The position numbers were made by a program, and so were the translations under genes. 34,886 bases of DNA, taken from IMG/VR virus record IMGVR_UViG_3300010397_000039, positions 1-34,886 of that record. One strand, written 5' to 3'. Shown here piece by piece: positions 1-7,996 of the stretch. The notes below the pieces were generated by a model. That model saw only the letters and a list, made by a program, of their open reading frames with translations. It was not told where the DNA came from and did not search any database. This DNA is from a virus. How positions within the stretch are numbered: the first letter of the stretch is position 1; every line of letters begins with the position of its first letter.

Positions 1-123
1 GAGATGTTGGTACAACACCCGTATAAGAAAGAGGGAACAAACCATTAAGTCGCTGTGCTCGTGTTCTTTGTGCCATTGCTACTCCTTAAATAAACTCAGT
101 AATAACTACAAGACCAGCAGCTC
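1..123. repeat. Terminal direct repeat, left copy
   Basis: These 123 bases are identical to the last 123 bases of the window. On the minus strand, positions 1-76 are the first 25 or so codons of the S74 fibre gene that is complete at the other end, and 86-123 are the last codons of the glycine-rich adhesin. Reading frames run cleanly across the join, so this is most simply the overlap left when an assembler opens a circular or circularly permuted genome. A genuine short terminal repeat cannot be excluded from sequence alone. Confidence 0.95.
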
Positions 124-1162
124 CGGCACCACCTGCAGCAGCAGAGTTAGTAGCTACAGAAATTGCTCCACTACCACCTCCGCCATATGAAGTTGCTGCA
201 ATTCCCGCAGCTGTTGAACTCTGTGAAAAAGCAGCGGGAGCACCCCCACCAAAAAACGATGATCCCCCGGCACCACTATTTCCAGAAAGTGCTGCCACTA
301 TAGCAAAAGCTGGTCCAGATGGATTCCCAGTCGTGTTGAAATCACCGCTAGAACCAGAGCCACCGCTGGCAAGAGAATTGTTACCTCCTACTGTGGCAGC
401 ACCTCCTTGGGCACCCCCAGAACCACCCGTAGCAGATATCAAAGCTCCTACTGAAGTTGTACCGCCATTACCGCCAGAAGTAGGAGCATTAGTACCGGCT
501 GTTCCCGCAGCACCAATGGTTACTGCTTGAGAAACCCCTATCGTTGCTGCTGCGAAAGTTTTTCGAGCATAGCCACCACCACCACCACCACTTGCTACTG
601 AAAATTGAGCTCCAGTCGTAGCAGGTGTACCGCCGCCACCGCCGCCACCACCAACAACTTCAATAATGCAATACTTCATATTTGCTGTTGGTGTATAGGT
701 ACCGGTTGATGTAAATACTTGAGTAACAGTACTTGAAAATGCACCCGAGGCACCAACTACTTGAAAACTTGGCAATGCTGCAGATCCATTAGACGTAAGA
801 ACAAACCCTGAAGTTGCTAAACCAGTCGATGCTACTTGCAAATTACCAGTCGCTGTAGTTCCCGCACATACCGGCGCATATGCAGTTGTCATGGTAGTTA
901 CACCAGTTCCACCACCAGCAACTACCGCAGTACCGAATACCGGATCTGCTGCGGCACCTTGTGATATTACAGGAACTCCTGATGTTGCACTTGGTGCTAC
1001 TGATGTAATTGCATTAGAAGCACCGCCAACGAGAATATCATGCTGGGTTACAGCATTGCCAGTAAGAGCTGATGTACCATTACCAATCACAACACCAGTA
1101 AGTGTCTGTGCCCCTGTACCACCTTCTACAACTGGCTGAGGAGAAATTCTTTTATATGCCAT
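86..1162 (-). CDS. Glycine-rich tail adhesin / fibre tip protein
   Basis: This encodes 358 residues. The N-terminal half has short fibre-type repeats (VVEGGTGAQTLTG, VVAGGGTGVTTMT), the G-G-T-G motif common in trimeric phage fibres. The C-terminal half (from about residue 170) is dominated by polyglycine runs such as GGGGGGGG and GGSGGAQGG, and ends in a hydrophobic strand (GLVVITEFI). Such glycine-rich domains occur at the tips of phage fibres; the best known is the polyglycine-helix adhesin of T-even-like phage S16. I infer a receptor-binding tip. The start has a GAGG-type ribosome site. The gene lies 2 nt after the preceding fibre gene and, across the contig join, is followed by the S74-chaperone fibre, all on the minus strand. 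The gene family is clear in type but not assigned to a named family. Confidence 0.8.
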   Translation of the reverse strand: MAYKRISPQPVVEGGTGAQTLTGVVIGNGTSALTGNAVTQHDILVGGASNAITSVAPSATSGVPVISQGAAADPVFGTAVVAGGGTGVTTMTTAYAPVCAGTTATGNLQVASTGLATSGFVLTSNGSAALPSFQVVGASGAFSSTVTQVFTSTGTYTPTANMKYCIIEVVGGGGGGGGTPATTGAQFSVASGGGGGGYARKTFAAATIGVSQAVTIGAAGTAGTNAPTSGGNGGTTSVGALISATGGSGGAQGGAATVGGNNSLASGGSGSSGDFNTTGNPSGPAFAIVAALSGNSGAGGSSFFGGGAPAAFSQSSTAAGIAATSYGGGGSGAISVATNSAAAGGAGAAGLVVITEFI

Positions 1163-1164
1163 GA

Positions 1165-2886
1165 TTAATAAACCTCATACGTAGTGCCATTACCAATAAC
1201 ATTGATAGATTCGTATGCCGTATTCATAACAAAAGTAACAGCACCATCAATGTTGACTGCTCCACCAACTGTAGTAACGGTGATATTACTAGCAGCAGCC
1301 GATCCCGTACGATCTTTTATGGTAAATACACGGCCTGACGTAGCAGCATTTGGTAACTGAACCGTTATAACTCCACCAGAACAATCAACGCTAAGATATT
1401 CATCAGTAGCCAGTACGACATAGGGCGTTGTATTAACGTTCGTATACGTTAGATTTGTGGTACCTGAAGAAGCAATCGTAATCGTATTAGCACCAGGTGT
1501 TACCGTAATACCAGTACCTGCTGTTATAGTCGCAGTACCAAGTTGATCTACCGTTCCAGCCGTTCCCATGGTAACTACTTTTGCCGTACTACCTACGTTA
1601 ACGCCATCAATACCCGCAACAAAGCATCTATTTTGTTGATAATTACCACCACCAGAGATACCAATTCTTATCGTATTAGCATCGGCGATATCACCAAGGA
1701 GTCCTCCTCCAATGAGAATGTTATCTGATTGGTTTGCATTATATGCCTGTCCTGTTCCCGTACCCAAAGCTATATTGCGTGAGCCACCGGTCAAACCACT
1801 AAGAGTGCCATCTCCATAGCATATGTTATTGTCGCCCCCAACAAGTGAATTAAGACTCACGGTGCCATAAGCACAGTTTGCCGTTCCGGTAGTTAAAGAA
1901 GCTAATGGCTGAAATCCAAATGCAGAGTTCTGACTTCCCGTTGTAGCTGCCTGCAATGCAGATATACCTACCGCAGTGTTTACTGAACCGTCAGTCAATG
2001 ACTGTAAGCAATGATAGCCAATACCCGTATTAAAGGTCGCATTTGCAGTGGTAAGCGTTAAGTTACCAGCGCTCTCTCCTACAAAAGTATTACCAGTCCC
2101 ATAGGAATGAATGAAATTCAGAGAGTTTACCGTTATTATCCCCACGAGCCCCGAAGCAAGAGTTGATGCCAGATTTATATTACCTGCATCGAGAGTTGCA
2201 TCACCGGTTACCAGATCCAGAGCATTTGCTCCTGTAACGTTGACAAGATCACCAAGTGTAAGGGTATTATCAACTGCTGTTGTTACCGTATTACCAGCAC
2301 CTGATGTATTGATGCCATGAGCACCAAATAGGTTAAGTACACCTAATGCTGGCACTGCTGTTCCTGCGTCTGTAGGGAATGATTCGGCTACTGCACCTGA
2401 AGCAGCAATACTAATAGATCCAGCACCATTGGTTATCGTAATACCCGTACCCGCTGTTAACGTAGATAGTACCGGATCAGCCCCAGCAGAACCAATAGGA
2501 AGCTGACCATTAGCAGCAACGCCTAAGGAAGTGAGTGAACCGGTTGCATTACCCAATTGCAATGCATGATTGGTCGTACCAGATACATTAACGGTAATGG
2601 TATTACCAGCACCGGTCGTATGAATGTTATTGCCACCAAATATATTAAGTACACCTGCTGCTGGAGTTGCAGTTCCTGCATCAGCAGGAAATGAATTAGG
2701 CACTGCTCCTGAATCTGATATGGTTAGTGTATTGGTACCAGGATTACCAGTAACGGTAATATCACCAGAACCAATAATATTAATATTACCTAAAGATGGC
2801 GGTACTGGACCACCTACATTGCCGGTTAGTGTTTGTACAAACCCGGCCGGCCCCGAGTTGTTTATATAACGCCCCGCCTGGCTCAT
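1165..2886 (-). CDS. Tail fibre protein with YadA-like head repeats
   Basis: This encodes 573 residues when started at the ATG preceded by GGAAGGGGATACA; an in-frame GTG five codons upstream overlaps that ribosome site and is unlikely. The N-terminal half repeats a module of the type LTGN-GG-V-PP-x-GNINI followed by NPGTNTLTIS. A central stretch (about residues 265-420) holds repeats such as NTGIGYHCLQSL, NTAVGISALQAAT and NSAFGFQPLASLT. These resemble the left-handed beta-roll head repeats of YadA-type trimeric adhesins and of phage fibres. The C-terminal 90 residues form a separate beta-rich domain ending in NGTTYEVY. Unlike the fibre at 32908-34839 it has no S74 chaperone domain. It shares the NPGTNTLTIS module with that protein, so the two are likely partial paralogues. 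Confidence 0.85.
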   Translation of the reverse strand: MSQAGRYINNSGPAGFVQTLTGNVGGPVPPSLGNINIIGSGDITVTGNPGTNTLTISDSGAVPNSFPADAGTATPAAGVLNIFGGNNIHTTGAGNTITVNVSGTTNHALQLGNATGSLTSLGVAANGQLPIGSAGADPVLSTLTAGTGITITNGAGSISIAASGAVAESFPTDAGTAVPALGVLNLFGAHGINTSGAGNTVTTAVDNTLTLGDLVNVTGANALDLVTGDATLDAGNINLASTLASGLVGIITVNSLNFIHSYGTGNTFVGESAGNLTLTTANATFNTGIGYHCLQSLTDGSVNTAVGISALQAATTGSQNSAFGFQPLASLTTGTANCAYGTVSLNSLVGGDNNICYGDGTLSGLTGGSRNIALGTGTGQAYNANQSDNILIGGGLLGDIADANTIRIGISGGGNYQQNRCFVAGIDGVNVGSTAKVVTMGTAGTVDQLGTATITAGTGITVTPGANTITIASSGTTNLTYTNVNTTPYVVLATDEYLSVDCSGGVITVQLPNAATSGRVFTIKDRTGSAAASNITVTTVGGAVNIDGAVTFVMNTAYESINVIGNGTTYEVY

Positions 2887-2924
2887 TGTATCCCCTTCCA
2901 CGTATTATTTTTCATCGTTTCTCC

Positions 2925-3272
2925 TTAATCTGCGCCGTAAAAGACTGATACATACACGGCGCCCGAAGTGGGAACACCAAGTTGCTTCACATAGATACGA
3001 GAACCTTCAGCAAGGAACCATCCTTGGATAGATGTCGATTTGTTAGAAGATATATCATCCAAGAAGAATCCATTTGATGGCAATGGAAAATGATCGTTAA
3101 TACCATCAAATGAAAACATAAGTGTTGAATCAGTAAGATTCTGAATAAAAAACTGTCGTGCAGGATTGGCAAGTGAGGTTCCTATGCCGGTATATCCCAC
3201 ACCCACAGTGCCAAAGGCTAAAGAGCGAACTGGCTCAGCTGCAAAACGTATTGCTAAACTTTGTAATGCCAT
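2925..3272 (-). CDS. Small beta-sandwich-like virion protein (paralogue B)
   Basis: This encodes 115 residues with no signal peptide or membrane segment and a strand-rich composition. It has the same length as the gene immediately upstream (3274-3621), and the two share a pattern: FIQNLTDSTLMFSFDGINDH here against RIVNQSNIAVFLSWDGVTGH there, followed in both by a basic-polar stretch, G-x-x-IYV and a terminal V-x-x-FY. I infer a tandem duplication. Its place inside the fibre gene block suggests a fibre-attached or tail-decorating role. The ribosome site is AGGAACATAAG. No named function is claimed. Confidence 0.75.
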   Translation of the reverse strand: MALQSLAIRFAAEPVRSLAFGTVGVGYTGIGTSLANPARQFFIQNLTDSTLMFSFDGINDHFPLPSNGFFLDDISSNKSTSIQGWFLAEGSRIYVKQLGVPTSGAVYVSVFYGAD

Positions 3273-3273
3273 C

Positions 3274-3621
3274 TTATGTTCCTAGTGGTTGATAAAAGCC
3301 AACAAGCCATACATCACCTACACCTGCTGCTGGAGCTGTTACATAAATAACTTGGCCTTGTTTAACATTGGCTAGACTATTATTCGGTTGAGAATTGGAT
3401 TGAAAATTATATTCGACACTTGAATTGGCAGCCACAACATCATGACCCGTTACGCCATCCCAACTCAAAAAGACAGCAATATTAGATTGATTTACAATAC
3501 GTAAGAGAATTAAAGGATGAGGAAATCCACCGGCATTAATAGGTAAAAGAAGAGCAGGGTTGATATCTGCTACATCGAAATTATCAATAGGTACAGGAAA
3601 TACATAATTTTTTACTGACAT
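3274..3621 (-). CDS. Small beta-sandwich-like virion protein (paralogue A)
   Basis: This encodes 115 residues and starts at an ATG with a GAGGATAAAC ribosome site. It is strand-rich with a conserved-looking core FLSWDGVTGHDVV and ends in FYQPLGT. It is the apparent paralogue of the adjacent 115-residue gene and is separated from it by one base, so the pair is probably translated together. It is the first gene after a strong leftward hairpin terminator (3671-3709). A TATAAT hexamer on the minus strand (3661-3666) sits between the terminator and this start, without a good -35, so the downstream fibre genes may have their own promoter. Function unknown; a virion role is inferred from position. 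Confidence 0.75.
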   Translation of the reverse strand: MSVKNYVFPVPIDNFDVADINPALLLPINAGGFPHPLILLRIVNQSNIAVFLSWDGVTGHDVVAANSSVEYNFQSNSQPNNSLANVKQGQVIYVTAPAAGVGDVWLVGFYQPLGT

Positions 3622-3670
3622 CGTTTATCCTCGCTTGAATGTCTAATGAACTATGGCGGGATTATATATC

Positions 3671-3709
3671 ACTTCAAGAAAAAGAGCCCCACCATTTGGT
3701 AGGGCTCTT
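3671..3709 (-). terminator. Leftward intrinsic terminator after the 722-residue fibre gene
   Basis: A 12-bp stem with one mismatch (3682-3693 with 3698-3709) closes an ATTT loop. On the minus strand it is followed by TTTTTCTTG, a classic U-tract. It lies just past the fibre stop at 3725. Confidence 0.85.
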
Positions 3710-3724
3710 CTCATTAGTTAATCA

Positions 3725-5893
3725 TTATGCAGCACATGTGAAGTTAGTCCACACTCCCGCAGCTGTGGCAATATACATTCTCGTTACTGCTGAAGCAGCT
3801 GTTGTGTTTATATAAAGATCTCCAACTTGCACGGCAAGACCTCCTGCTGGAGCGCCTGCGCCTGTGTAAATAAATACAGGACCAGGAAGTGCTACAAAAG
3901 CACCACCAAGAGCTACATTACCTGTAGCACCAGCATTGATAGTCGTTACTGATGTTGTATTGGTTGAACCTATATTAACTGTTTTAACACCAGCACCCGT
4001 ACCTACATTGACGGTATTCGCTGTAGCATCATTAGAAATATCAACAGTACCTGTTCCTGTAGCAACAGAGAACGTACCATTGGTTGTGACAATCGCAGAA
4101 CCAGCCGTGCCACTATTGATATTAACTGCACTAGCACCAATTATGTTACCAAGTGTAACCGTATGTGCGATTGCATTTGTACCAACATCGACGCCACCTG
4201 TACCAGCATCAAGAACAAGTTGTGTAGCACCAGTACTATTACCTATCGAAATAACACGAGCACCTGCTGTACCAATGTTAATATTTTGCGATACAGCATC
4301 ATTACCAACACTGATAACACCCGCAGATGAATTAAGTTCAAGGACACCAGCAGAATCGAGAAGTAGAGTATCAGCAGAGGCTACGATAACATCGCCTGTC
4401 GTAGTAGTATTTATTGCAACACCACCAGTACCCGAATTGAGTACCAATCCTGTTGTGCTAGAAACGTTACCGATAGTAATCGTACGTGCCGCTGCACCCG
4501 TACCTATATTGATATTTTGAGCAACGGCATCATTACCAACACTGATAACACCTGCAGAGGAGTTAAGTTCAAGAACTCCCGCTGAATCTATAAGAACTGT
4601 ATCAGAAGAAGCAAGAGTGATGTCTCCAGCACCTGTGGATACGACATTGAATCCACCAGTTCCTGAATTGACGTTAACCGCTGTAGCACCACTTATATTA
4701 CCCATCGTAATCGTACGTGCTGCTGCGCCAGTACCAATATTAATATTCTGAGCAACGGCATCATTGCCAATACCGATAACACCCGCTGAAGAATTAAGTT
4801 CGAGTACGCCTGCCGAGTCTATAAGAACTGTGTCAGCAGAAGTTACAATGACATCACCCGTCGTAGTGGTATTTATGGCAACGCCGCCAGTTCCCGAATT
4901 AAGAACAAGTCCTGTTGTGCTAGAAACGTTACCAATGGTAATCGTACGCGCTGCTGCACCTGTACCTATGTTAATATTCTGAGCAACCGCATCATTACCA
5001 ACAGATATAACACCAGCCGATGAATTCAATTCAAGCACACCAGCTGAATCAAGAAGAAGGGTATCAGAAGACGCAAGAGTTATATCTCCCGCACCTGTTG
5101 ATACAACATGAAATCCACCCGTTCCTGAATTGACATTAACTGCAGTCGCACCAATTATGTTGCCCATTGTAATAGTGTGGGCTACTGCATCAGCACCAAG
5201 ATTAATAGCACCAGTTCCTGAAGTGATAGCTACAGCACCATTTGTAGCAGCGACACTAATACCAGCAGCGCCTGCGACAAGAGCAATACCACCACCACCG
5301 CCAGCTGTTAATGAAAGAGCTGTGGCAGAATTGAGACCAGAAGCAAGGGCAACACCGCCAGATGTAGATGCAATATCAATAGAAGTAGCAGATGTACCTT
5401 GTAAACTACTAATCGCTATTTGTTCAGCTGCACCACCATTTGCTTCGAGCAAGATAGAAGGTGCGCCGTTAAACGTCGATTCAATAATAATCTCAGCGGC
5501 ACTTACAAGATTAAGAGTACCCGTAAATGTTAAGGTGCCACCGATCGTAAGATTGTTAACAACAGTGTTACCTGAGTTATCGACAGTAAAAGCACCAGCG
5601 CCAACATCGATTCCCAAAGCACCAGCGTCGATAGTAAGACCGCCGGTCGTAATATCAACTGAAAGTGCCACAACGTTGCCTGATACCGCGCTCGTGGCCC
5701 AGTTAGCTGAATTGGCACTAATTGAGGAAAGAATCCAAACTGCTCCTGTTAATTCATTATCCCAGATCGTGCCCAACTGAGCCAGGTCCGAGGTTGTAGG
5801 GTCACGTCGTGCAATAATAGGTAACGGAGCTAAAGGGATAAGGTTATCACCTACCCCATACGCTGAAAATTGATTTAAACGTCTGACTGCCAT
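3725..5893 (-). CDS. Long repetitive tail fibre protein
   Basis: This encodes 722 residues with an AAGGAGAC ribosome site. The N-terminal 70 residues (RRDPTTSDLAQLGTIWDN, then WILSSISANSANW) match in pattern the N-terminus of the S74 fibre (RAPTINDSKNFYLGDLW, then WMLVSLVGNNATW), suggesting a common virion-anchoring domain. Residues 233-529 are tandem repeats of 77 residues (231 bp), the first being 66 residues, each starting G-x-DAVA and ending LELNSSAGVI(S/G)(V/I). Two repeat types alternate. The last 50 residues form a distinct cap (QVGDLYINTTAA, MYIATAAGVW). The sequence is rich in Thr, Val, Gly and Asn, typical of beta-helical or beta-roll shafts. No enzymatic domain is visible. It is the first gene of the fibre arm, divergent from the small cluster at 6049. 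Confidence 0.9.
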   Translation of the reverse strand: MAVRRLNQFSAYGVGDNLIPLAPLPIIARRDPTTSDLAQLGTIWDNELTGAVWILSSISANSANWATSAVSGNVVALSVDITTGGLTIDAGALGIDVGAGAFTVDNSGNTVVNNLTIGGTLTFTGTLNLVSAAEIIIESTFNGAPSILLEANGGAAEQIAISSLQGTSATSIDIASTSGGVALASGLNSATALSLTAGGGGGIALVAGAAGISVAATNGAVAITSGTGAINLGADAVAHTITMGNIIGATAVNVNSGTGGFHVVSTGAGDITLASSDTLLLDSAGVLELNSSAGVISVGNDAVAQNINIGTGAAARTITIGNVSSTTGLVLNSGTGGVAINTTTTGDVIVTSADTVLIDSAGVLELNSSAGVIGIGNDAVAQNINIGTGAAARTITMGNISGATAVNVNSGTGGFNVVSTGAGDITLASSDTVLIDSAGVLELNSSAGVISVGNDAVAQNINIGTGAAARTITIGNVSSTTGLVLNSGTGGVAINTTTTGDVIVASADTLLLDSAGVLELNSSAGVISVGNDAVSQNINIGTAGARVISIGNSTGATQLVLDAGTGGVDVGTNAIAHTVTLGNIIGASAVNINSGTAGSAIVTTNGTFSVATGTGTVDISNDATANTVNVGTGAGVKTVNIGSTNTTSVTTINAGATGNVALGGAFVALPGPVFIYTGAGAPAGGLAVQVGDLYINTTAASAVTRMYIATAAGVWTNFTCAA
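4307..5197 (-). repeat. Alternating A/B tandem repeat array inside the fibre gene
   Basis: Repeat units begin (minus strand) at 5197, 4999, 4768, 4537 and, degenerate, 4306. The first is 198 bp and the next three are exactly 231 bp. Units alternate between type B (core GATAVNVNSGTGGF) and type A (core SSTTGLVLNSGTGGV), so the true period is 462 bp. The DNA is similar enough for unequal recombination to change copy number. Confidence 0.9.
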
Positions 5894-5990
5894 GAAAGTC
5901 TCCTTATAAGGATATTAAATAATGTCAGGGTAGACTACCTCCTATCACGAATATAAGCGAAGAATATATACGAAAAATATGATAAAGCGC

Positions 5991-6019
5991 TAGACAAGAG
6001 GGTTTTTATCGTTTAGAGT
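5991..6019 (+). promoter_or_regulatory. Candidate rightward promoter for the small cluster
   Basis: TAGACA, 17 bases, then TAGAGT lies 30 bases ahead of the first rightward gene at 6049. Each hexamer matches 4 of 6 consensus sigma-70 bases, so support is moderate. The intergenic region 5894-6048 is otherwise AT-rich and must also carry any leftward fibre promoter; I see no convincing one. Confidence 0.4.
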
Positions 6020-6048
6020 ATATATATGTATATACCATTGAGGACAAT

Positions 6049-6207
6049 ATGAAGAGAAAAACACCTAAGCGAATCATATTCAATGTAGGAGATGAAACGC
6101 ATAATACCATAAAGATACGAGCCACTAAGCAACGGATTACCATAAGAGAATGGATATTACTTGCTATAATGGCCCAAATTCACAGGGAACAGATCGAGGA
6201 AATCTAA
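6049..6207 (+). CDS. Small ribbon-helix-helix type DNA-binding protein
   Basis: This 52-residue protein starts MKRKTPKRIIFNVGDETHNT. A basic N-terminus is followed by a short beta strand (RIIFNV), then two helices (DETHNTIKIRATKQR, then ITIREWILLAIMAQI). That order and length fit the Arc/MetJ/CopG ribbon-helix-helix fold, in which the strand of a dimer inserts into the DNA major groove. A GAGGACAAT ribosome site precedes the ATG. It heads a rightward cluster of four tiny genes and diverges from the fibre gene, so it may regulate either direction. The fold is inferred from pattern only. Confidence 0.75.
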   Translation: MKRKTPKRIIFNVGDETHNTIKIRATKQRITIREWILLAIMAQIHREQIEEI

Positions 6208-6217
6208 AGGAGAGCGT

Positions 6218-6448
6218 ATGAACTTGAAATGTAAGCAATGCGGTACTGAGTTCACGAAGCGCCGTATACGTATGGATGATCCTAAGTTCTGTTCTCGAAA
6301 GTGTTATATCACCATCCTGCGTTCAGCAAAGTCAGATACTACAACGATTGCTGAAGCGTGCCCTGAAGTGAAAACATGGCGCTGGTGGTCAGTTCTTATT
6401 ATTGCGGTATTTGTGTTAATTAGTTGTCTTGTAATGGTAAGAAAGTGA
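6218..6448 (+). CDS. Zinc-ribbon protein with C-terminal membrane anchor
   Basis: This 76-residue protein has CKQCGTEF near the N-terminus and FCSRKC about 20 residues later, forming a four-cysteine zinc-ribbon pattern. Residues 55-73 (WWSVLIIAVFVLISCLVMV) form one hydrophobic segment followed by RK, which suggests a tail-anchored inner-membrane protein with the zinc domain in the cytoplasm. An AAAGGAGAG ribosome site precedes the start and the stop overlaps the next ATG (TGATG). The pairing of a zinc ribbon and an anchor in 76 residues is unusual. No function is assigned. Confidence 0.75.
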   Translation: MNLKCKQCGTEFTKRRIRMDDPKFCSRKCYITILRSAKSDTTTIAEACPEVKTWRWWSVLIIAVFVLISCLVMVRK

Positions 6449-6549
6449 TGGACACCATCATTGATGTGCTAATGGTCTGTCACTGGATAGGTATTGTGTG
6501 TTTTTTAGTGTTTTTATTAGGGACGTTTATAGTGTGGCTTTTAAAATAA
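6448..6549 (+). CDS. 33-residue single-span membrane peptide
   Basis: The ATG overlaps the stop of the zinc-ribbon gene in TGATG, so translation is probably coupled. The product is almost entirely one hydrophobic span (about residues 12-32, WIGIVCFLVFLLGTFIVWLL) with an acidic N-terminus and a final Lys. It could be a small holin-like or regulatory membrane peptide. Support comes from the overlap, the gene spacing and the coherent hydrophobicity, not from homology. Confidence 0.55.
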   Translation: MDTIIDVLMVCHWIGIVCFLVFLLGTFIVWLLK

Positions 6550-6565
6550 TCCTGTAGGGGGAATT

Positions 6566-6679
6566 GTGAACGAAACGTTATTATTTGAAGTTCTAATAAT
6601 AGTTTGGATGTTTTCATGTTCATGTTCAAATAAAAAAAAATGTATGGAACAAGAACATGAAACTATCTATTACGAATAA
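6566..6679 (+). CDS. 37-residue lipoprotein-like peptide
   Basis: A GTG start is preceded by a strong GTAGGGGGAA ribosome site. The product has a hydrophobic segment (LLFEVLIIVWMF) running into SCSCSNKKK, where Ser-Cys after a hydrophobic stretch resembles a lipobox, then a short charged tail. Tiny lipoproteins of this sort act as outer spanins in some phages, but the N-terminus lacks the usual Lys/Arg, so this is tentative. The last 17 bases overlap the convergent ejection-protein gene. Confidence 0.5.
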   Translation: MNETLLFEVLIIVWMFSCSCSNKKKCMEQEHETIYYE

Positions 6680-7994
6680 TCCTAAAACTTCCTTTGGGTA
6701 TATTTTCTTGTTCATATTTCTGAACAACTTTATCTAATCGAGCAGCACTATGGGCAAAAGCAGTTTTATTGCCTTCAAGAGCCGATTTCATAGCATCTTT
6801 ATAATACTTCTGAGCATGTTTGCTCTTGTAAAGAAGTTCTCCGAGTTCTTGTATTTCTCGAGTGGCGTATGCTATAGGAGAAAGTGCTAAACCAGTGGCA
6901 ACTTTTTGGGGAGCAAAATAAAGACCACCATATAGAAGCTTACTTGTTAGAACGCTCTTTAAATTCTTTTTAAAATCAACATTCTCTTGTAAGAATTGAT
7001 TAACTTTAGAACGATCCTTTAAACCACGTGTTATATCTTTTGATTCCGTATAAGCGTTGTACCATGGTTTATTAGTTTTACCATATTCATCGATAACGTT
7101 TTGAACTTCTTTTTTTAGGTCTGCTAGATAAGGTTTAGCTTGTCTAGGATAAGTATAATCACGGTTTAGTTGATTAATACCTTTTTCAATCTCAACTGCT
7201 TCCCCAATAGGAATTGCCGCAGTACGTGTATATTTACCATCTTTAAAAATACGCTGCGTTCCTTTATCTATAGCTTTTTCAACTGATTCCAAAATATCAG
7301 CAAGCGCTTTCTTGTCAGGTGTCCTTATTCCGCTATCGATATATTTCGTAAGCTTTTTAAGATGAGTTTCTAATGCGGGAATTTCATGCGTTACCGATGG
7401 TGGTATATTTTTTACAATATCATAGGCAGCTTTTTGCTGTTGCTCTAGTGCTTGGCGCCCACCACGTAATCCTGTAGCTAACATGAGACCTAATTTTGTT
7501 CCCTCTTGCGTAATTGGAGAACCACCAAGTTCTTTAACGGCACGAGCTCCTAATGTTCCTATACCAGCGACCTTTGCTGCTTTAGGAACAGCTTGTAACG
7601 CTTTAGTAGTAGCACCTGCTTTAGCTAAACCAGCTGGTCCTGAAATGGGAATCGCAAGCTGGGTCACGAGACCAACAAAGTCATCCCAAGTTTGTTCATT
7701 TTCCCCTTGGGGCTTTAGGTATTCGCCCGTAGCTTTCTCTTGGAATTGTTTAACATTTTCAGATGTAGGAAGTGATATAGGTAATTTTTCTTGCACTTGA
7801 CCATACGTAGGAACCGCGCCCCCAGAAACATAATTAGCAGCACCTAAAGCAGCTTGAGCTATATCACCGGGCAATCCTACGGCTGCTTCACCAATTCGTG
7901 CAGCAGTACGTAAACCAGTTCTTAGAGCAGCACCACCTAAAGACTCTGTAGAATCAGGAGTTCTTTGTTGATTACGTATGATTTTGTAAGGCAT
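6663..7994 (-). CDS. Internal virion / DNA-ejection protein C
   Basis: This encodes 443 residues. It is the last of three consecutive genes after the tail genes, the position of the ejection proteins (gp7, gp20, gp16) in P22-like podoviruses. The N-terminal third is rich in Ala and Gly with amphipathic or hydrophobic stretches (IAQAALGAANYVSGG, LGLMLATGLRGG) that could insert in a membrane; the rest is a Lys-rich helical region. Both termini carry a near-mirrored motif, YKIIRNQ at residues 3-9 and FRIIRNR at the very end. The ribosome site is AGGAAATAATC. Assignment rests on position and composition; no lytic domain is recognisable. Confidence 0.7.
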   Translation of the reverse strand: MPYKIIRNQQRTPDSTESLGGAALRTGLRTAARIGEAAVGLPGDIAQAALGAANYVSGGAVPTYGQVQEKLPISLPTSENVKQFQEKATGEYLKPQGENEQTWDDFVGLVTQLAIPISGPAGLAKAGATTKALQAVPKAAKVAGIGTLGARAVKELGGSPITQEGTKLGLMLATGLRGGRQALEQQQKAAYDIVKNIPPSVTHEIPALETHLKKLTKYIDSGIRTPDKKALADILESVEKAIDKGTQRIFKDGKYTRTAAIPIGEAVEIEKGINQLNRDYTYPRQAKPYLADLKKEVQNVIDEYGKTNKPWYNAYTESKDITRGLKDRSKVNQFLQENVDFKKNLKSVLTSKLLYGGLYFAPQKVATGLALSPIAYATREIQELGELLYKSKHAQKYYKDAMKSALEGNKTAFAHSAARLDKVVQKYEQENIPKGSFRIIRNR

Positions 7995-7996
7995 GA

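Noticed and set aside
1-76. Truncated copy of the S74 fibre gene at the left edge
   Set aside because: It is the same locus duplicated by opening a circle, not a pseudogene.
333-1139. Proline-rich plus-strand frames opposite the glycine-rich adhesin
   Set aside because: Complement of Gly codons reads as Pro; no start signals, and the minus-strand gene has a clear ribosome site.
4307-5197. CRISPR-like periodicity in the fibre gene
   Set aside because: Repeats are 231 bp, coding, in frame and without unique spacers.
3936-5780. Long plus-strand frames opposite the 722-residue fibre (194, 72 and 216 residues)
   Set aside because: They are Pro/Val/Ala-rich mirror frames of a Gly/Thr/Asn-rich fibre, have no ribosome sites, and repeat exactly as the fibre does.
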